Position numbers and translations under genes: made by a program
Source: Akkermansiaceae bacterium
GTDB lineage: Bacteria; Verrucomicrobiota; Verrucomicrobiia; Verrucomicrobiales; Akkermansiaceae
Direction: 5' to 3'
NCBI GenBank assembly: GCA_030725745.1
Contig: JANRFH010000057.1
Coordinates: 191,218 to 255,217 of the forward strand
DNA: 64,000 bases
Notes under the pieces: generated by a model
The model's input: the letters and a program-made list of their open reading frames with translations, nothing else
Databases searched by the model: none
Told to the model about the DNA's origin: nothing
Shown here: positions 35,348 through 45,507 of the stretch, one piece after another
Layout: each line of letters starts with the position of its first letter
Position numbering within the stretch: the first letter of the stretch is position 1

Positions 35348-37804
35348 TTAGCGATCCCTGTATGGACGCCCTGTAGGGTCGAGCAGTTCCACGTTTACTA
35401 GAAACAGGATTGCCGTCGAATTGTGGTTCTTTGCGCTGGATTGGAACAATCTGCCAACGATGGGCAAATCACCTAATATCGGAGTCTTGTCTTCGACATC
35501 AGTAATCTCATCTTTCATGAGGCCGCCAATGACGATAGTGGATCCATCCATAACCCAGAGATTGCTGTTTGTCTTACTCGTGCTGAAAATCGGCATTAGG
35601 ATTGCGTTCTCAGTGACGACCTGTGTGGTCGGCCCCAAGACAGGATCGGTCACGGTGCTGGTGATGGGGCTTCCGTAGTTCACAAAACCATCGAAATCCG
35701 TGATAGATGGATTGAGCGTCACATCCACGTAGCGCCGGTTAGCATCCGCAACAGGAAGCACTTCGAGGGTTATACCTAAATCACGTTTTTCGAACGCCGT
35801 CGGAGTCGCCGGCGTAACCGGAAAACTACCGGAAGAAGTAATGCCCACAGAATTCGGCAATTCAGGTGGTTCGTATTCGGTCGGGTAGATGAATTCGTCT
35901 ATCACTTGGATGGACGCCGCTTGCCCGCTCCGTGTCGTTACGGATGGCTGTGCCATGAGATCTACTCCGGTCTTCTGGTTCAATCCTCGCATCAGAGTCT
36001 GGACAGTAGCTCCATCTACTACGGCGCTAATTCCCAGTATTCCCGGAGCCCTGTTCTGTGTCTGCGAGCCCCTACTACTACCTGCCGCAATCACTGAATC
36101 GATCGTGCTAGCGCCGATTGCCGCATCTCCGCTGCGGTTGCCTGCTGTGATAGGATTCGTGGGGAAAACGGCTCCAGGCAGCCCCGCAATATCGGAAATT
36201 GGGGATCCGTTTCCTGTCGTTCCACCACTGAGGTTCAGTTGGTTTGCACCGGGAATCCAGCTATCCTTGCCGAACTCGTAAGTATCCAACATCCAATCAA
36301 AACCTAGCTCCTCAAGCTGATTCTGCTGCACCTTGATCATTGTCACCCTGACAGCCACTGACACCGGCTCCGTCTGCGCGATAGCATCTACAATCTGTTC
36401 AATGATATCTAAGTTCGACTTGGTGTTAACCACTCTCAGGGTATTGGTGGCACCATTGAAAGATGCCGAAGCGCCTTCGGGGAAAGTCACACCCTGCTGG
36501 GCAAGAGCCTGTTGTGGGCCGAGCCTTTCTGCAAGCAGTCCGCCTGTCCCCTGGTCTGTATTGAAGACATCTTCCGGCTTTTCCTGATTACCACCCCCGC
36601 TTGACGCGAGATTACTTATGAAATCAGGGGGAACTCTATAGGTTCGGGCGGTGAGTTCCCCTTCACCTGCTCCAGCGGCGGTAATCGTCACCGCGAAATC
36701 GTCGACCCTAAAGCCCGTTCCGGTAACCTCCGTGATGTATTTCAAAATCTGATCAACAGGCACATTACTCACCTGAAGATCAAAGGTTTTAACAAGAATA
36801 CTGCGGGACAATTCTCCGTTTGGATCTCCTAGATCGATTGCAATATTGATCCCCGCCTGTGCGGGATCAGTTGCAAATGTGTCATTCTCAGAAGCGCGAA
36901 GCCTCAGGAGCTCAATGGCTTCTGAAAGGTTCCCTTGATCAAGTCTAAAGTCGGGAATCATGATCCGGCTCAGCTTATTCGCCAGCAGGACATTTTCACG
37001 ATACAAGGAATCGGTACGAACGACTTCCTGCAATTCAGGCAGGTCTATATCTGCCTCTAGCGGCAACTCCCATGCACCATCCACCATGCCAAGCATTTCT
37101 GCTCGCGTGTGATCTTGAGCAGATTGGTAATATGGAGATTTCCGTGCGGAGACCTGTTCCATGCCCCTGCGCGCAGCGGCATTATATGGATCGATGCGGA
37201 GCACAGCTTCATAAAGCTCAGTAGCTTGATCGAACTTCCCTAGATCAAACGCACCTTGCGCGGTGTATAGTAAGCGCCTGACCTGATCGACATTCGCTGC
37301 ATGTTGCTTGGTCAGTGCCGGATTGTATCGGATCGGGTCATCAAGCTCTGCCCGGAAAACACTTGCTGCAGGATCATTCGGAGCAACCGAATCTTCCAAA
37401 ACCTTATCAACGGCAGCCTTCGCGCCATCCATATCGCCACCTCTAGCAAGCAGGCGTCCGTGTTCAATACTTGCCTGGATATAACGCAGCGTTGCGGCAT
37501 TGCGTAACTCGGCAGTTGCCGGTGCATCAGGAAAGGCTTCGCGCGCCGCCGCGTATGCTGCAACTGCTTCTTCATACTTAGCGGCGTTGTAGGCCTCGTC
37601 GCCTTTTTCCAGAAGCATCTGCCCCTCATCGAGCGACATGCGTCTCCTTTCTAGCTCCCTCTGTGCCATCGAAGAACCGTCTCCATACCCTTGCCCGAAC
37701 ACAGCCGTAGACGAGACGAGAGCCAGTGCTAGCACCATAGGGTGACACATAGGCGTTTTTTGAAACAGGTTAGGCATGCAGAGGTTTTGAAAACCTATAG
37801 CCAC
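35348..37804 (-). CDS. type II/IV-pilus secretin (Amuc_1098-like)
   Basis: 818 aa; TPR-like N-terminus, secretin core VAVRVTMIKVQQNQLEELGFDWML, KTGVDLMAQPSVTTRSGQAASIQV, TIVIGGLMKDEITDVEDKTPILGDLPIVGRLFQSSAKN. Confidence 0.88.
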   Translation of the reverse strand: MAIGFQNLCMPNLFQKTPMCHPMVLALALVSSTAVFGQGYGDGSSMAQRELERRRMSLDEGQMLLEKGDEAYNAAKYEEAVAAYAAAREAFPDAPATAELRNAATLRYIQASIEHGRLLARGGDMDGAKAAVDKVLEDSVAPNDPAASVFRAELDDPIRYNPALTKQHAANVDQVRRLLYTAQGAFDLGKFDQATELYEAVLRIDPYNAAARRGMEQVSARKSPYYQSAQDHTRAEMLGMVDGAWELPLEADIDLPELQEVVRTDSLYRENVLLANKLSRIMIPDFRLDQGNLSEAIELLRLRASENDTFATDPAQAGINIAIDLGDPNGELSRSILVKTFDLQVSNVPVDQILKYITEVTGTGFRVDDFAVTITAAGAGEGELTARTYRVPPDFISNLASSGGGNQEKPEDVFNTDQGTGGLLAERLGPQQALAQQGVTFPEGASASFNGATNTLRVVNTKSNLDIIEQIVDAIAQTEPVSVAVRVTMIKVQQNQLEELGFDWMLDTYEFGKDSWIPGANQLNLSGGTTGNGSPISDIAGLPGAVFPTNPITAGNRSGDAAIGASTIDSVIAAGSSRGSQTQNRAPGILGISAVVDGATVQTLMRGLNQKTGVDLMAQPSVTTRSGQAASIQVIDEFIYPTEYEPPELPNSVGITSSGSFPVTPATPTAFEKRDLGITLEVLPVADANRRYVDVTLNPSITDFDGFVNYGSPITSTVTDPVLGPTTQVVTENAILMPIFSTSKTNSNLWVMDGSTIVIGGLMKDEITDVEDKTPILGDLPIVGRLFQSSAKNHNSTAILFLVNVELLDPTGRPYRDR

Positions 37805-38075
37805 CCAGCGTGGAAAGGGTAAGCGTAAAATCCGCGAAATTTAAACTTTTCTCAAAGCCTTACAAATACCGGAACACATGCACCGACCGCGTGGACACCG
37901 CCAAGCTCACCATCGGAACTCCAATTGCTCGGAACGACTCCCAACTGCCCTTCTGCGAAAATTACGGATCGCCTTCTCAACTCCCTTCCGCGTCTCGATC
38001 CACCTCAGCTTCCAACGCAACCTTCTGTATTCGCACAAACTCATGCGAACACTGTTCATAAATACACTTTGTCAG

Positions 38076-38993
38076 TCAATGCGAAATTTCGACCGTTCGC
38101 GCGTCCTCAGCATCGTGCCCGATCTGCACTTTCAATTGATCCACCGATTCGAATTTCCGCTCCTCCCGGATGAAACGCAGGAAACTGATTTTCAACACCT
38201 TGCAATAGAGATCCCCATCGAAATCGAGGATATGCACCTCCAGCAATTTTCTCTCCCCTCCAACAGTCGGCCGCACCCCCAGATTCGCCACGCCGCGCCC
38301 GATGCCTTCCACATCCACCGCCCAAACACCATCCTTCGGCATCTGCAAATCACCTGGATCAATGTTTGCCGTAGGGAATCCCAGTTGCCTTCCCAATTTT
38401 CTCCCCTCGATCACTTTGCCGGCCACCTCGTACTTTCTCCCCAACATCTTCTCAACTGCCCCGAAAGCCCCGTCGCGTATGGCTTGTCGGATACGTGTGC
38501 TGCTGATGCGCTCGCCATCCCACATCACCGGTGCCACCGCTTCTAGGCGGAATCCCCTTTCCTCTCCGATCCGCCGCAGCATGCTGACATCTCCCTTCCG
38601 TTTCGCGCCGAAACGCCAATCCTCACCCACGGCGATGGTTTTCACATCTCCCTCAGTAATTTTCATCACAAAATCCTCGGCCTCCATTTTCGCGAAATCC
38701 TCGTCGAAACGGATCACCAGCAGCCCGTCAACGCCGTAGGATTTCACCAACTCCGCCTTTTCATCCAGCGTAGCGAGCAGTGCACCCGGTGCTTTCCCCG
38801 GTGCGATCACCCGGATCGGATGCGGGGAAAAAGTCACCACAAACGACTTCCCCCCCTCCGCACGCGCTGCTTCCACAGCTCGGGAAATCACCACCTGATG
38901 CCCCACGTGCACCCCGTCGAAAACCCCTAGCGCCAGATGCAGCTGCACTTCCTGCGCAGCCAGCTCATCCAGACTGTCGAGGCGTATCGGCAT
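38076..38993 (-). CDS. ribF: bifunctional riboflavin kinase/FAD synthetase
   Basis: LALGVFDGVHVGHQVVI; YGVDGLLVIRFDEDFAKM; GRKLGRQLGFPTANI flavokinase motif. Confidence 0.95.
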   Translation of the reverse strand: MPIRLDSLDELAAQEVQLHLALGVFDGVHVGHQVVISRAVEAARAEGGKSFVVTFSPHPIRVIAPGKAPGALLATLDEKAELVKSYGVDGLLVIRFDEDFAKMEAEDFVMKITEGDVKTIAVGEDWRFGAKRKGDVSMLRRIGEERGFRLEAVAPVMWDGERISSTRIRQAIRDGAFGAVEKMLGRKYEVAGKVIEGRKLGRQLGFPTANIDPGDLQMPKDGVWAVDVEGIGRGVANLGVRPTVGGERKLLEVHILDFDGDLYCKVLKISFLRFIREERKFESVDQLKVQIGHDAEDARTVEISH

Positions 38994-38998
38994 GGCGA

Positions 38999-39733
38999 CT
39001 AGGCTCCCCTCATCAGGGAAATTTCCGCCAGCGAAATCATGGCTGTCGCAAGCACCACAGGATCCGGCTCCTTCAGTTGGGCAACCGTCACGGCACGTTC
39101 CAAGGTAAACTTCCCGGAGTTCGTCCGACGCAGCGCGCTGAGATGCCCACCGCAACCCAGCTTCTCGCCGATGTCATTTGCATAAGTCCTCACGTAAAAA
39201 CCCTTCGAGCATTCCACCCGGAAGTCAATTTCCGGCAACTCTGTGCGGCTGATCTGATATCCAGTGACACGCACCGGCCGCAGCTTGCGCTCCACTTCTT
39301 GTCCCTTGCGAGCCATCTTGTAGAGCGGCACACCACCCATTTTGATCGCGGAAACCATCGGTGGAAGTTGCTCATACTCACCTTTAAAAGCATCGAACGC
39401 ACCTTTGATTTCCTCCTCGGAATAATCACCCACCTCACGCGTTTCAAGCACCTCGCCTTGGCGATCTTGGGTGCTCGTGCGCTCGCCCAGCGTGAGGGTG
39501 CCTTCATAGACCTTGTCCTCGCTCATCAGAAGATCCTGAATCTTCGTCGCTTTCCCGATCACCAGCATCAGCAGCCCGGTAGCCATCGGATCAAGCGTGC
39601 CACAATGGCCGATCTTCTTGGTATTCAGTGCACGCCTCGCAATTGCCACCACATCGTGTGACGTCATATCCGGAGCCTTGTCCACCAGCAGAACCCCGCT
39701 CGGCCCCGTGTATTCTTCGTTTTTCCTTCTCAT
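38999..39733 (-). CDS. truB: tRNA pseudouridine(55) synthase
   Basis: SGVLLVDKAPDMTSHDVV; KIGHCGTLDPMATGLLMLVIGKATK catalytic motif. Confidence 0.96.
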   Translation of the reverse strand: MRRKNEEYTGPSGVLLVDKAPDMTSHDVVAIARRALNTKKIGHCGTLDPMATGLLMLVIGKATKIQDLLMSEDKVYEGTLTLGERTSTQDRQGEVLETREVGDYSEEEIKGAFDAFKGEYEQLPPMVSAIKMGGVPLYKMARKGQEVERKLRPVRVTGYQISRTELPEIDFRVECSKGFYVRTYANDIGEKLGCGGHLSALRRTNSGKFTLERAVTVAQLKEPDPVVLATAMISLAEISLMRGA

Positions 39734-39746
39734 ATTATCCTTAAAT

Positions 39747-40742
39747 TCAATTTCCTCCAGCCATCGACTCGCCGAGCGCAGCCAAGACCTTCGCCTTCGC
39801 CTCCACCATCGGCCCCGGCATACGGATGCCTGCTGCCAATGCATGTCCTCCGCCCCCGAACTGAAGCGCCACTTCGCATACATTCACTCCCTTGTCCTTC
39901 GAGCGCATCGAGACACGGATCTTACCACCGTCCAGCTCCTCGAAAAACACCGCCACACGCACTCCACGAACGCCACGGATCAGATCGATCAGCCCCTCGC
40001 TATCGTCAGGCTGGAGTTTCAGATCCACCTGTGTCTGATGCAGCAGCTCCCAGTGAGCGAGTTGCCCATCAGCTGAAATATCCAGCGTGTTCAGCAACGC
40101 CCGCATCAACTCAAGACGGCGATACGGATGGTTGTCATAGGTATCCGCATTGATTTTACCGACGTCCAGCCCCTGTCGGATCAGATCCGCACCCATCTCG
40201 TAGGTCTCCGCCGTCGTCGATCCATATTGGAACGAACCCGTGTCCGTGGACACCGCCACGTAGATCGCATCGCGCGTCTCTTCGGGAATCGGCATCTCCA
40301 GTGCCTTGATGAGTTCGTAAAGAATCTGCCCCGTCGCGGGCTTGGTACCGTCGATCAGATTCACATCGCCGTAGCACGGATTGGAAATATGATGGTCGAT
40401 GTTGATCCACACTTTCGCCTTGCCTGCCGCCACCAGAGAATTCTCACCAAGCCTCGGCTTCGTAGCGGTATCCACCGCAATCGCCACATCAGCGTCCACC
40501 GGCTCGGATGGTGGCTGTGTAACGACCTCGGAACCTTTCATGAACTCCAGGCTCTCCGGCACCCCATCCTCGTTGACTAGATAGACCGTCTTGCCCATCG
40601 CCTTAAGGGAAAATCCCAGAGCTAGCTGAGAACCTATCGCATCACCATCCGGGCGCACATGGCTCATGATGATGAAACTCTCGTGAGCCGCGATCACCTT
40701 CGCGATCTCTGAGTAAACTTCCGCTGTCTTTTCCATGTTCAT
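39747..40742 (-). CDS. DHH/DHHA1 family phosphoesterase (NrnA-like oligoribonuclease/pAp phosphatase)
   Basis: HVRPDGDAIGSQLALGFSL, WINIDHHISNPCYGDVN, FGGGGHALAAGIRM. Confidence 0.92.
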   Translation of the reverse strand: MNMEKTAEVYSEIAKVIAAHESFIIMSHVRPDGDAIGSQLALGFSLKAMGKTVYLVNEDGVPESLEFMKGSEVVTQPPSEPVDADVAIAVDTATKPRLGENSLVAAGKAKVWINIDHHISNPCYGDVNLIDGTKPATGQILYELIKALEMPIPEETRDAIYVAVSTDTGSFQYGSTTAETYEMGADLIRQGLDVGKINADTYDNHPYRRLELMRALLNTLDISADGQLAHWELLHQTQVDLKLQPDDSEGLIDLIRGVRGVRVAVFFEELDGGKIRVSMRSKDKGVNVCEVALQFGGGGHALAAGIRMPGPMVEAKAKVLAALGESMAGGN

Positions 40743-40953
40743 AAATCTTCCCCCCGCACCGGGGCGCGGATTCTCCCCACAAGTCCCGGTGAAGCAAGGA
40801 CAAAGGGAATCTCCCCGAGGCTGGAAATCCTACCCATTTAAGACCCTTTAATTCAAAATACCAACGCCACAAGTCTCACAGGTTCAGGCATTTGCACAAA
40901 AAGCTAAAGCTCCGGCCATTTACACCACCTCCAAAAGCACTTCCAAAACACGA

Positions 40954-42516
40954 ATGAGCACAAATCAAAGATGTGTTCTAAAGAACAAATTTTCCGGACT
41001 TTCCCACCAAAACAGTCTTGCCCAATGCTGGTCAAACCTTCATCAAACGCCCGTGCGCGACCTTTCAGCAAATCCTGCTTGGCAAGAGGAGGATCTCGGC
41101 ATGCCACTGCCCGATACCACTCATGCCTGCTCCGTCTGCCTCCCTACTTGGGATGCAGTCGTCGGCTATGAGGAAGGCAGGGAAAAAGTCATTCGTCGCC
41201 TCCGCACCGGATACCCACGTTTTTTCAAACACCCCATCGTCGAGCGTCTCTTCGACAACACCCGCACGGAACTCGCTTCCGACGGCGAAGACATCCTCAT
41301 TCTGCCAACTAAACTTTCAGCTCAACGAGCCCACCGCTGGCTCGAACGCCTCGCTGAAACCGCCATCCGCAGCACTTCCTTCGGAGGCTTTCAGGTGCTT
41401 ATTTTCCCAGAAAAAGCCAAGAAGCTAGCCGATCACTACTGGCGCTTCTCCGGTGAAATCGTCTCCTCCCGCCAAGCCCAAGATTCGCTCCATGGCGACA
41501 TCCGAGAAGGAAACAAATCCCACCTCCTTTCTCGCGCCGTCGCAAAACTCAATGGCGGAGACCCCGAAAACTGCTTCATTTTCTCCAGCGGCATCTCCGC
41601 AGCACTCTCCGCCCTCCGCTCTCTCCCAGGTATCCGCGACGGCAAAAAAACCCTCCAGATCGAATTCCCTTACGTCGATTCCCTGAAAATCCAGGAACGC
41701 TTCGGCAACGGCGTTGTTTACCTGAACGAAGCCTCTGGCGAATCCTTCGACGAAGCCCTCCAGCGCATTCGCGCGGGTGAGTTCGCCGGTGTCTTTACCG
41801 AGATCCCCTCTAATCCCCTGCTCCGCACTCTCGATCTCAAGCGCGTCTCGGAATCTTGCCGCTTCTCGCGCACGCCTCTCGTCCTCGATGATTCATCCGT
41901 CGGCCCTCTCAATGTCGATGTCCTACCACTAGCCGACATCCTCACCTCCTCTCTCACGAAATGGGTTTCCGGAGCTGGCGACGTCATGGCCGGAGCTCTT
42001 ACCATCAATACGAATTCCCCACACGCCAACGATCTCAGGAACTCGATCGCCGAGGATGCAGCAGATTGTGCCCCGCTCTACATCGCCGATGCCGAAGTCC
42101 TCCTCTCAAATATCAAGGGCTACGCAAAACGAAATACGAGTATCAATAAATCAGCTCTAGCTCTGGTAGAATTCCTCAAAGAACATCCCGCCATCGACAA
42201 AGTCTGGCACCCATCCGTGACGGAGACCGCAAACTACGATGCCATCAAAAGGAAAAACGGCGGCTACGGTGGACTTATCTCGATTTCCCTCACTGCGCCG
42301 AAAAAGGCACCGAAGGTTTACGACTCTCTCCGCCTCTCGAAAGGCCCCTCTTTCGGCACCCCTTTCACCCTCGTCTGCCCCTACACCCTGCTCGCGCACT
42401 ACGATGAGCTAAAATGGACGGAAGACTGCGGCGTCCCAACAAATCTGATCCGCATTTCCGTAGGCCTCGAACCCACCGAAACCATCATCAAGGCATTCGA
42501 AGACGCATTGTCGTAA
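40954..42516 (+). CDS. Cys/Met metabolism PLP-dependent enzyme, fungal STR2/MET-type cystathionine gamma-synthase-like
   Basis: 520 aa; HACSVCLPTWDAVVGYEEGREKVIRRLRTGYPRFFKHPIVERL; PLP Lys region DILTSSLTKWVSGAGDVMAGAL. Start may be 41101. Confidence 0.8.
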   Translation: MSTNQRCVLKNKFSGLSHQNSLAQCWSNLHQTPVRDLSANPAWQEEDLGMPLPDTTHACSVCLPTWDAVVGYEEGREKVIRRLRTGYPRFFKHPIVERLFDNTRTELASDGEDILILPTKLSAQRAHRWLERLAETAIRSTSFGGFQVLIFPEKAKKLADHYWRFSGEIVSSRQAQDSLHGDIREGNKSHLLSRAVAKLNGGDPENCFIFSSGISAALSALRSLPGIRDGKKTLQIEFPYVDSLKIQERFGNGVVYLNEASGESFDEALQRIRAGEFAGVFTEIPSNPLLRTLDLKRVSESCRFSRTPLVLDDSSVGPLNVDVLPLADILTSSLTKWVSGAGDVMAGALTINTNSPHANDLRNSIAEDAADCAPLYIADAEVLLSNIKGYAKRNTSINKSALALVEFLKEHPAIDKVWHPSVTETANYDAIKRKNGGYGGLISISLTAPKKAPKVYDSLRLSKGPSFGTPFTLVCPYTLLAHYDELKWTEDCGVPTNLIRISVGLEPTETIIKAFEDALS

Positions 42517-42517
42517 G

Positions 42518-43372
42518 TCATTCCTGATTGGCCACCCGCCACGCGGTCAGCCATTTTTCGGAAACCCTCTCGAAGCCCATCTCAAGCATGCGCCTCTCCA
42601 TATCCGGGAAATGCGCGGCACCGTAGAAGATGCCGATCTTTTTATTCCCCTCGCCGATCTCACGCTCCAGCACCTGCATGCATTTTGCATTCCTATCGGC
42701 AATGATCACATTCTCACCTCCCACAGAATCAATCTGAGTGTCACCCGCCGCCATCGTGTGCATCAGCTCCAGCTTCACCAGATCTGATCTCCCCGTCAGT
42801 ATCCCACGCATCAAGCGAATCGAATTCGGATCTTTCTCAGGTTTCTCAGCGGAAAGCCCCGCTTGGATCATGAAACTCAGCATCGACTCACCCCGCTCCT
42901 CCTGCAACGCCTCGAACTCCTTCATCGTCAGGTCTGCGTGGACGAAATTCTCGGCAAAATAATCGATCAATGCCCCCTGCCCCGAGAGACCCAGCGCTTT
43001 TTCCATCGCCCCATAAAGCTTCCCCAGCCCAGCTAGCTTGTTTTCCTCCTTTTCTGCCGGTTCCTCAACTAACGCCGGTTTTTTACCCCCACCCAGATTC
43101 TCCCCACCCACCATCTCAAACAACAGCACCTCGTAATTCTCGAACCACTTGTTGAGAAACTCGTAGTAATGTTTGTCCGCTATGTGTATCGCCCCGATCA
43201 AATCCACCCGCACCCCATCCTTTTCATAGCCAAACACCGCCGTCTGCAGCTTGGTTGATTCCTCGGTCTCCTTCACACGGATGAAATCACCCGCAATACT
43301 CTCCTCTCCCGTTGCCACCAACATACTGGCGATCATCGCAACAGTGCGAGCCCACGACATTTTGATTTTCAT
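42518..43372 (-). CDS. TraB-like (pheromone shutdown/GumN-type) family protein, secreted
   Basis: Signal-like MKIKMSWARTVAMIASMLVATGEESIAG, VDLIGAIHIADKHYYEFLNKWFENYEVLLFEMVG, FYGAAHFPDMERRM. Confidence 0.65.
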   Translation of the reverse strand: MKIKMSWARTVAMIASMLVATGEESIAGDFIRVKETEESTKLQTAVFGYEKDGVRVDLIGAIHIADKHYYEFLNKWFENYEVLLFEMVGGENLGGGKKPALVEEPAEKEENKLAGLGKLYGAMEKALGLSGQGALIDYFAENFVHADLTMKEFEALQEERGESMLSFMIQAGLSAEKPEKDPNSIRLMRGILTGRSDLVKLELMHTMAAGDTQIDSVGGENVIIADRNAKCMQVLEREIGEGNKKIGIFYGAAHFPDMERRMLEMGFERVSEKWLTAWRVANQE

Positions 43373-43438
43373 GGAGAGATTTTCGCACCGCATCCCGTCA
43401 TTGCCCACGGAAATTTTCCAGTCTATCCTCCCACGCCC

Positions 43439-45223
43439 ATGAGCGAACACACCGCCCTCACCTACTGCCCCGATCTACTCAGCTACACGAGGAGGAAAAC
43501 CCGTGAAGTCATGGTCGGAAATGTCGGGGTCGGCGGGGAAAACCCCATCCGCGTGCAGTCGATGATCACCTCGGACACCCGCGACACCCCTGCCTGTGTC
43601 GCGGAAGTCCTGGCGCTTGCAGAGGCCGGTTGCGAAATCGTCCGCATCACCGCACAAACCAAGGTCTACGCCGCCAATCTCGAAAACATCGCCCGAGAAG
43701 TCCGCGCCGCCGGATGCAACGTTCCCCTCGTTGCCGACATCCATTTCAAACCGGATGCCGCCATGGAAGCCGCCAAGTGGGTCGAAAAAATCCGCGTCAA
43801 TCCCGGCAACTACGTCGATAAGAAGAAATTCGAAATCCGCGAATACTCCGACGACCAATACGAAGCCGAGTTGGAAAAAATCCGCGACCAGTTCATTCCA
43901 TTGGTGACACTCTGCAAGGATCTCAGCCGCGCCATGCGCATCGGTACGAACCACGGCTCGCTCTCGGATCGCATCATGAACCGCTATGGCGACACCCCCC
44001 TCGGCATGTGCGAAAGCGCCCTCGAGTTTGCCCGCATCGCTCGCGATAACGACTACCACAACTTCGTCTTCTCCATGAAGGCCTCGAACCCAAAGGTCAT
44101 GATCGAGGCCTACCGCCTCCTCGTCGCTCGCCTCGATGCCGAAGGCGCCGATTGGAACTACCCCATCCACCTCGGCGTCACCGAAGCTGGCGATGGCGAA
44201 GACGGCCGCATCAAATCCGCCATCGGCATCGGCTCCCTCCTCGCCGACGGCATCGGCGATACCATCCGCGTCTCCCTCACCGAAGACGCCATCCACGAAA
44301 TTCCAGTCGCCCAAGCACTCGTTGATCTCCCCCGCTCTCCGGAAAAAGCAACGGCCACCTTCGCGCCATCCTACGACCCTTTCTCCTACGAAAGACGCAG
44401 TAGTTCCCCCATCACCATCCAAGGCCACGAACTCGGCGGAGACAAACCCGTGCGCGTATTCACAACCCAGGAACGCTGGAACGCACTCGCCCACAAGATC
44501 GCCAACATGGGCGACTTCAAGCCCGAGATCATCACGGAAAAATCCGGCGTCATCGAGATCGACCCGCGCGACGCATCCGCCTTCTCCGCCCTGAATTCCG
44601 AAACCGAACCGCGCCTCATCACCGTCGCCGACGGCATCCCGCTCGCCCCCATCCATGCCTTCCGCATGCTCGCTTTCCAGGCAGATCCACGCCACCCCAT
44701 CCTCCTCAAGGACACCCTGAACCCGCCCTCCGGCGAAACCGATTTCCTCGAAGCCCTCCTCCCCGCCGCCCAGAACATCGGTTCCCTCCTTTGCGATGGC
44801 ATCGGCGATGCAATCCTCGTGCGCGGAGAAACTGCCCCTGGTCAGTCCCTTCGCCTCGCCTACAACATCCTGCAAGCCGCAGGCACCCGCATCTTCAAAA
44901 CCGATTACGTCGCCTGCCCTTCCTGCGGCCGCACCCTTTTCAATCTCCAGTCCACCACCCAGAAAATCCGCGCATCGACCGGACACCTCAAGGGCGTGCG
45001 CATCGCTGTCATGGGCTGCATCGTCAACGGTCCCGGTGAAATGGCCGACGCCGATTTCGGCTACGTCGGCGGCGCTCCCGGAAAGATCAACCTCTACGTC
45101 GGCAAAACCGCCGTGAAATTCAACATCCCCGAAGCCGAAGCCGTCGAGCGTCTCATCGACCTCATACGCGAGCACGGGAAGTGGATCGATGCCCCTCCCC
45201 AACCCTCTCCCGCCACCGCCTGA
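43439..45223 (+). CDS. ispG: (E)-4-hydroxy-3-methylbut-2-enyl-diphosphate synthase, long form
   Basis: 594 aa; VGGENPIRVQSMITSDTRD; VRITAQTKVYAANLENI; C-terminal CPSCGRTLFNLQ ... VMGCIVNGPGEMADADFGYVGGAPGKINLY. Confidence 0.97.
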   Translation: MSEHTALTYCPDLLSYTRRKTREVMVGNVGVGGENPIRVQSMITSDTRDTPACVAEVLALAEAGCEIVRITAQTKVYAANLENIAREVRAAGCNVPLVADIHFKPDAAMEAAKWVEKIRVNPGNYVDKKKFEIREYSDDQYEAELEKIRDQFIPLVTLCKDLSRAMRIGTNHGSLSDRIMNRYGDTPLGMCESALEFARIARDNDYHNFVFSMKASNPKVMIEAYRLLVARLDAEGADWNYPIHLGVTEAGDGEDGRIKSAIGIGSLLADGIGDTIRVSLTEDAIHEIPVAQALVDLPRSPEKATATFAPSYDPFSYERRSSSPITIQGHELGGDKPVRVFTTQERWNALAHKIANMGDFKPEIITEKSGVIEIDPRDASAFSALNSETEPRLITVADGIPLAPIHAFRMLAFQADPRHPILLKDTLNPPSGETDFLEALLPAAQNIGSLLCDGIGDAILVRGETAPGQSLRLAYNILQAAGTRIFKTDYVACPSCGRTLFNLQSTTQKIRASTGHLKGVRIAVMGCIVNGPGEMADADFGYVGGAPGKINLYVGKTAVKFNIPEAEAVERLIDLIREHGKWIDAPPQPSPATA

Positions 45224-45225
45224 AC

Positions 45226-45507
45226 ATGCCGGAAACGACAACTATCACGGAATCGAAATCCGACACCTCCACCCAGTCACCTTGGAACGTCATCGTCCAC
45301 GACGATCCCGTGAACCTCATGGGCTACGTAACCTATGTTCTCATCAAGGTTTTCGGCTACAACGAGGCACAAGCACACAAGCTCATGCTAGAGGTTCACA
45401 ACGACGGCCTTTCCGTCGTATGGTCAGGCGAACGCGAAAAGGCTGAATTTTACGCCCAGCAACTCCAGATCCATCAGTTGAAAGCCTCCATCGAATCCGC
45501 AGAATGA
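45226..45507 (+). CDS. clpS: ATP-dependent Clp protease adaptor
   Basis: SPWNVIVHDDPVNLMGYVTYVLIKVFGYNEAQAHKLMLEVHNDGLSVVWSGEREKAEFYAQQL. Confidence 0.96.
   Translation: MPETTTITESKSDTSTQSPWNVIVHDDPVNLMGYVTYVLIKVFGYNEAQAHKLMLEVHNDGLSVVWSGEREKAEFYAQQLQIHQLKASIESAE

Noticed and set aside
37909-38061. Possible about 51-codon basic minus-strand ORF (MNSVRMSLCEYRRLRWKLRW...) downstream of ribF
   Set aside because: No recognisable family, too short to distinguish from chance.
43475-45241. 588-aa minus-strand ORF antisense to ispG
   Set aside because: Compositional shadow of the GC-rich ispG frame (Gly/Asp/Glu/Val-rich, no recognisable domain).
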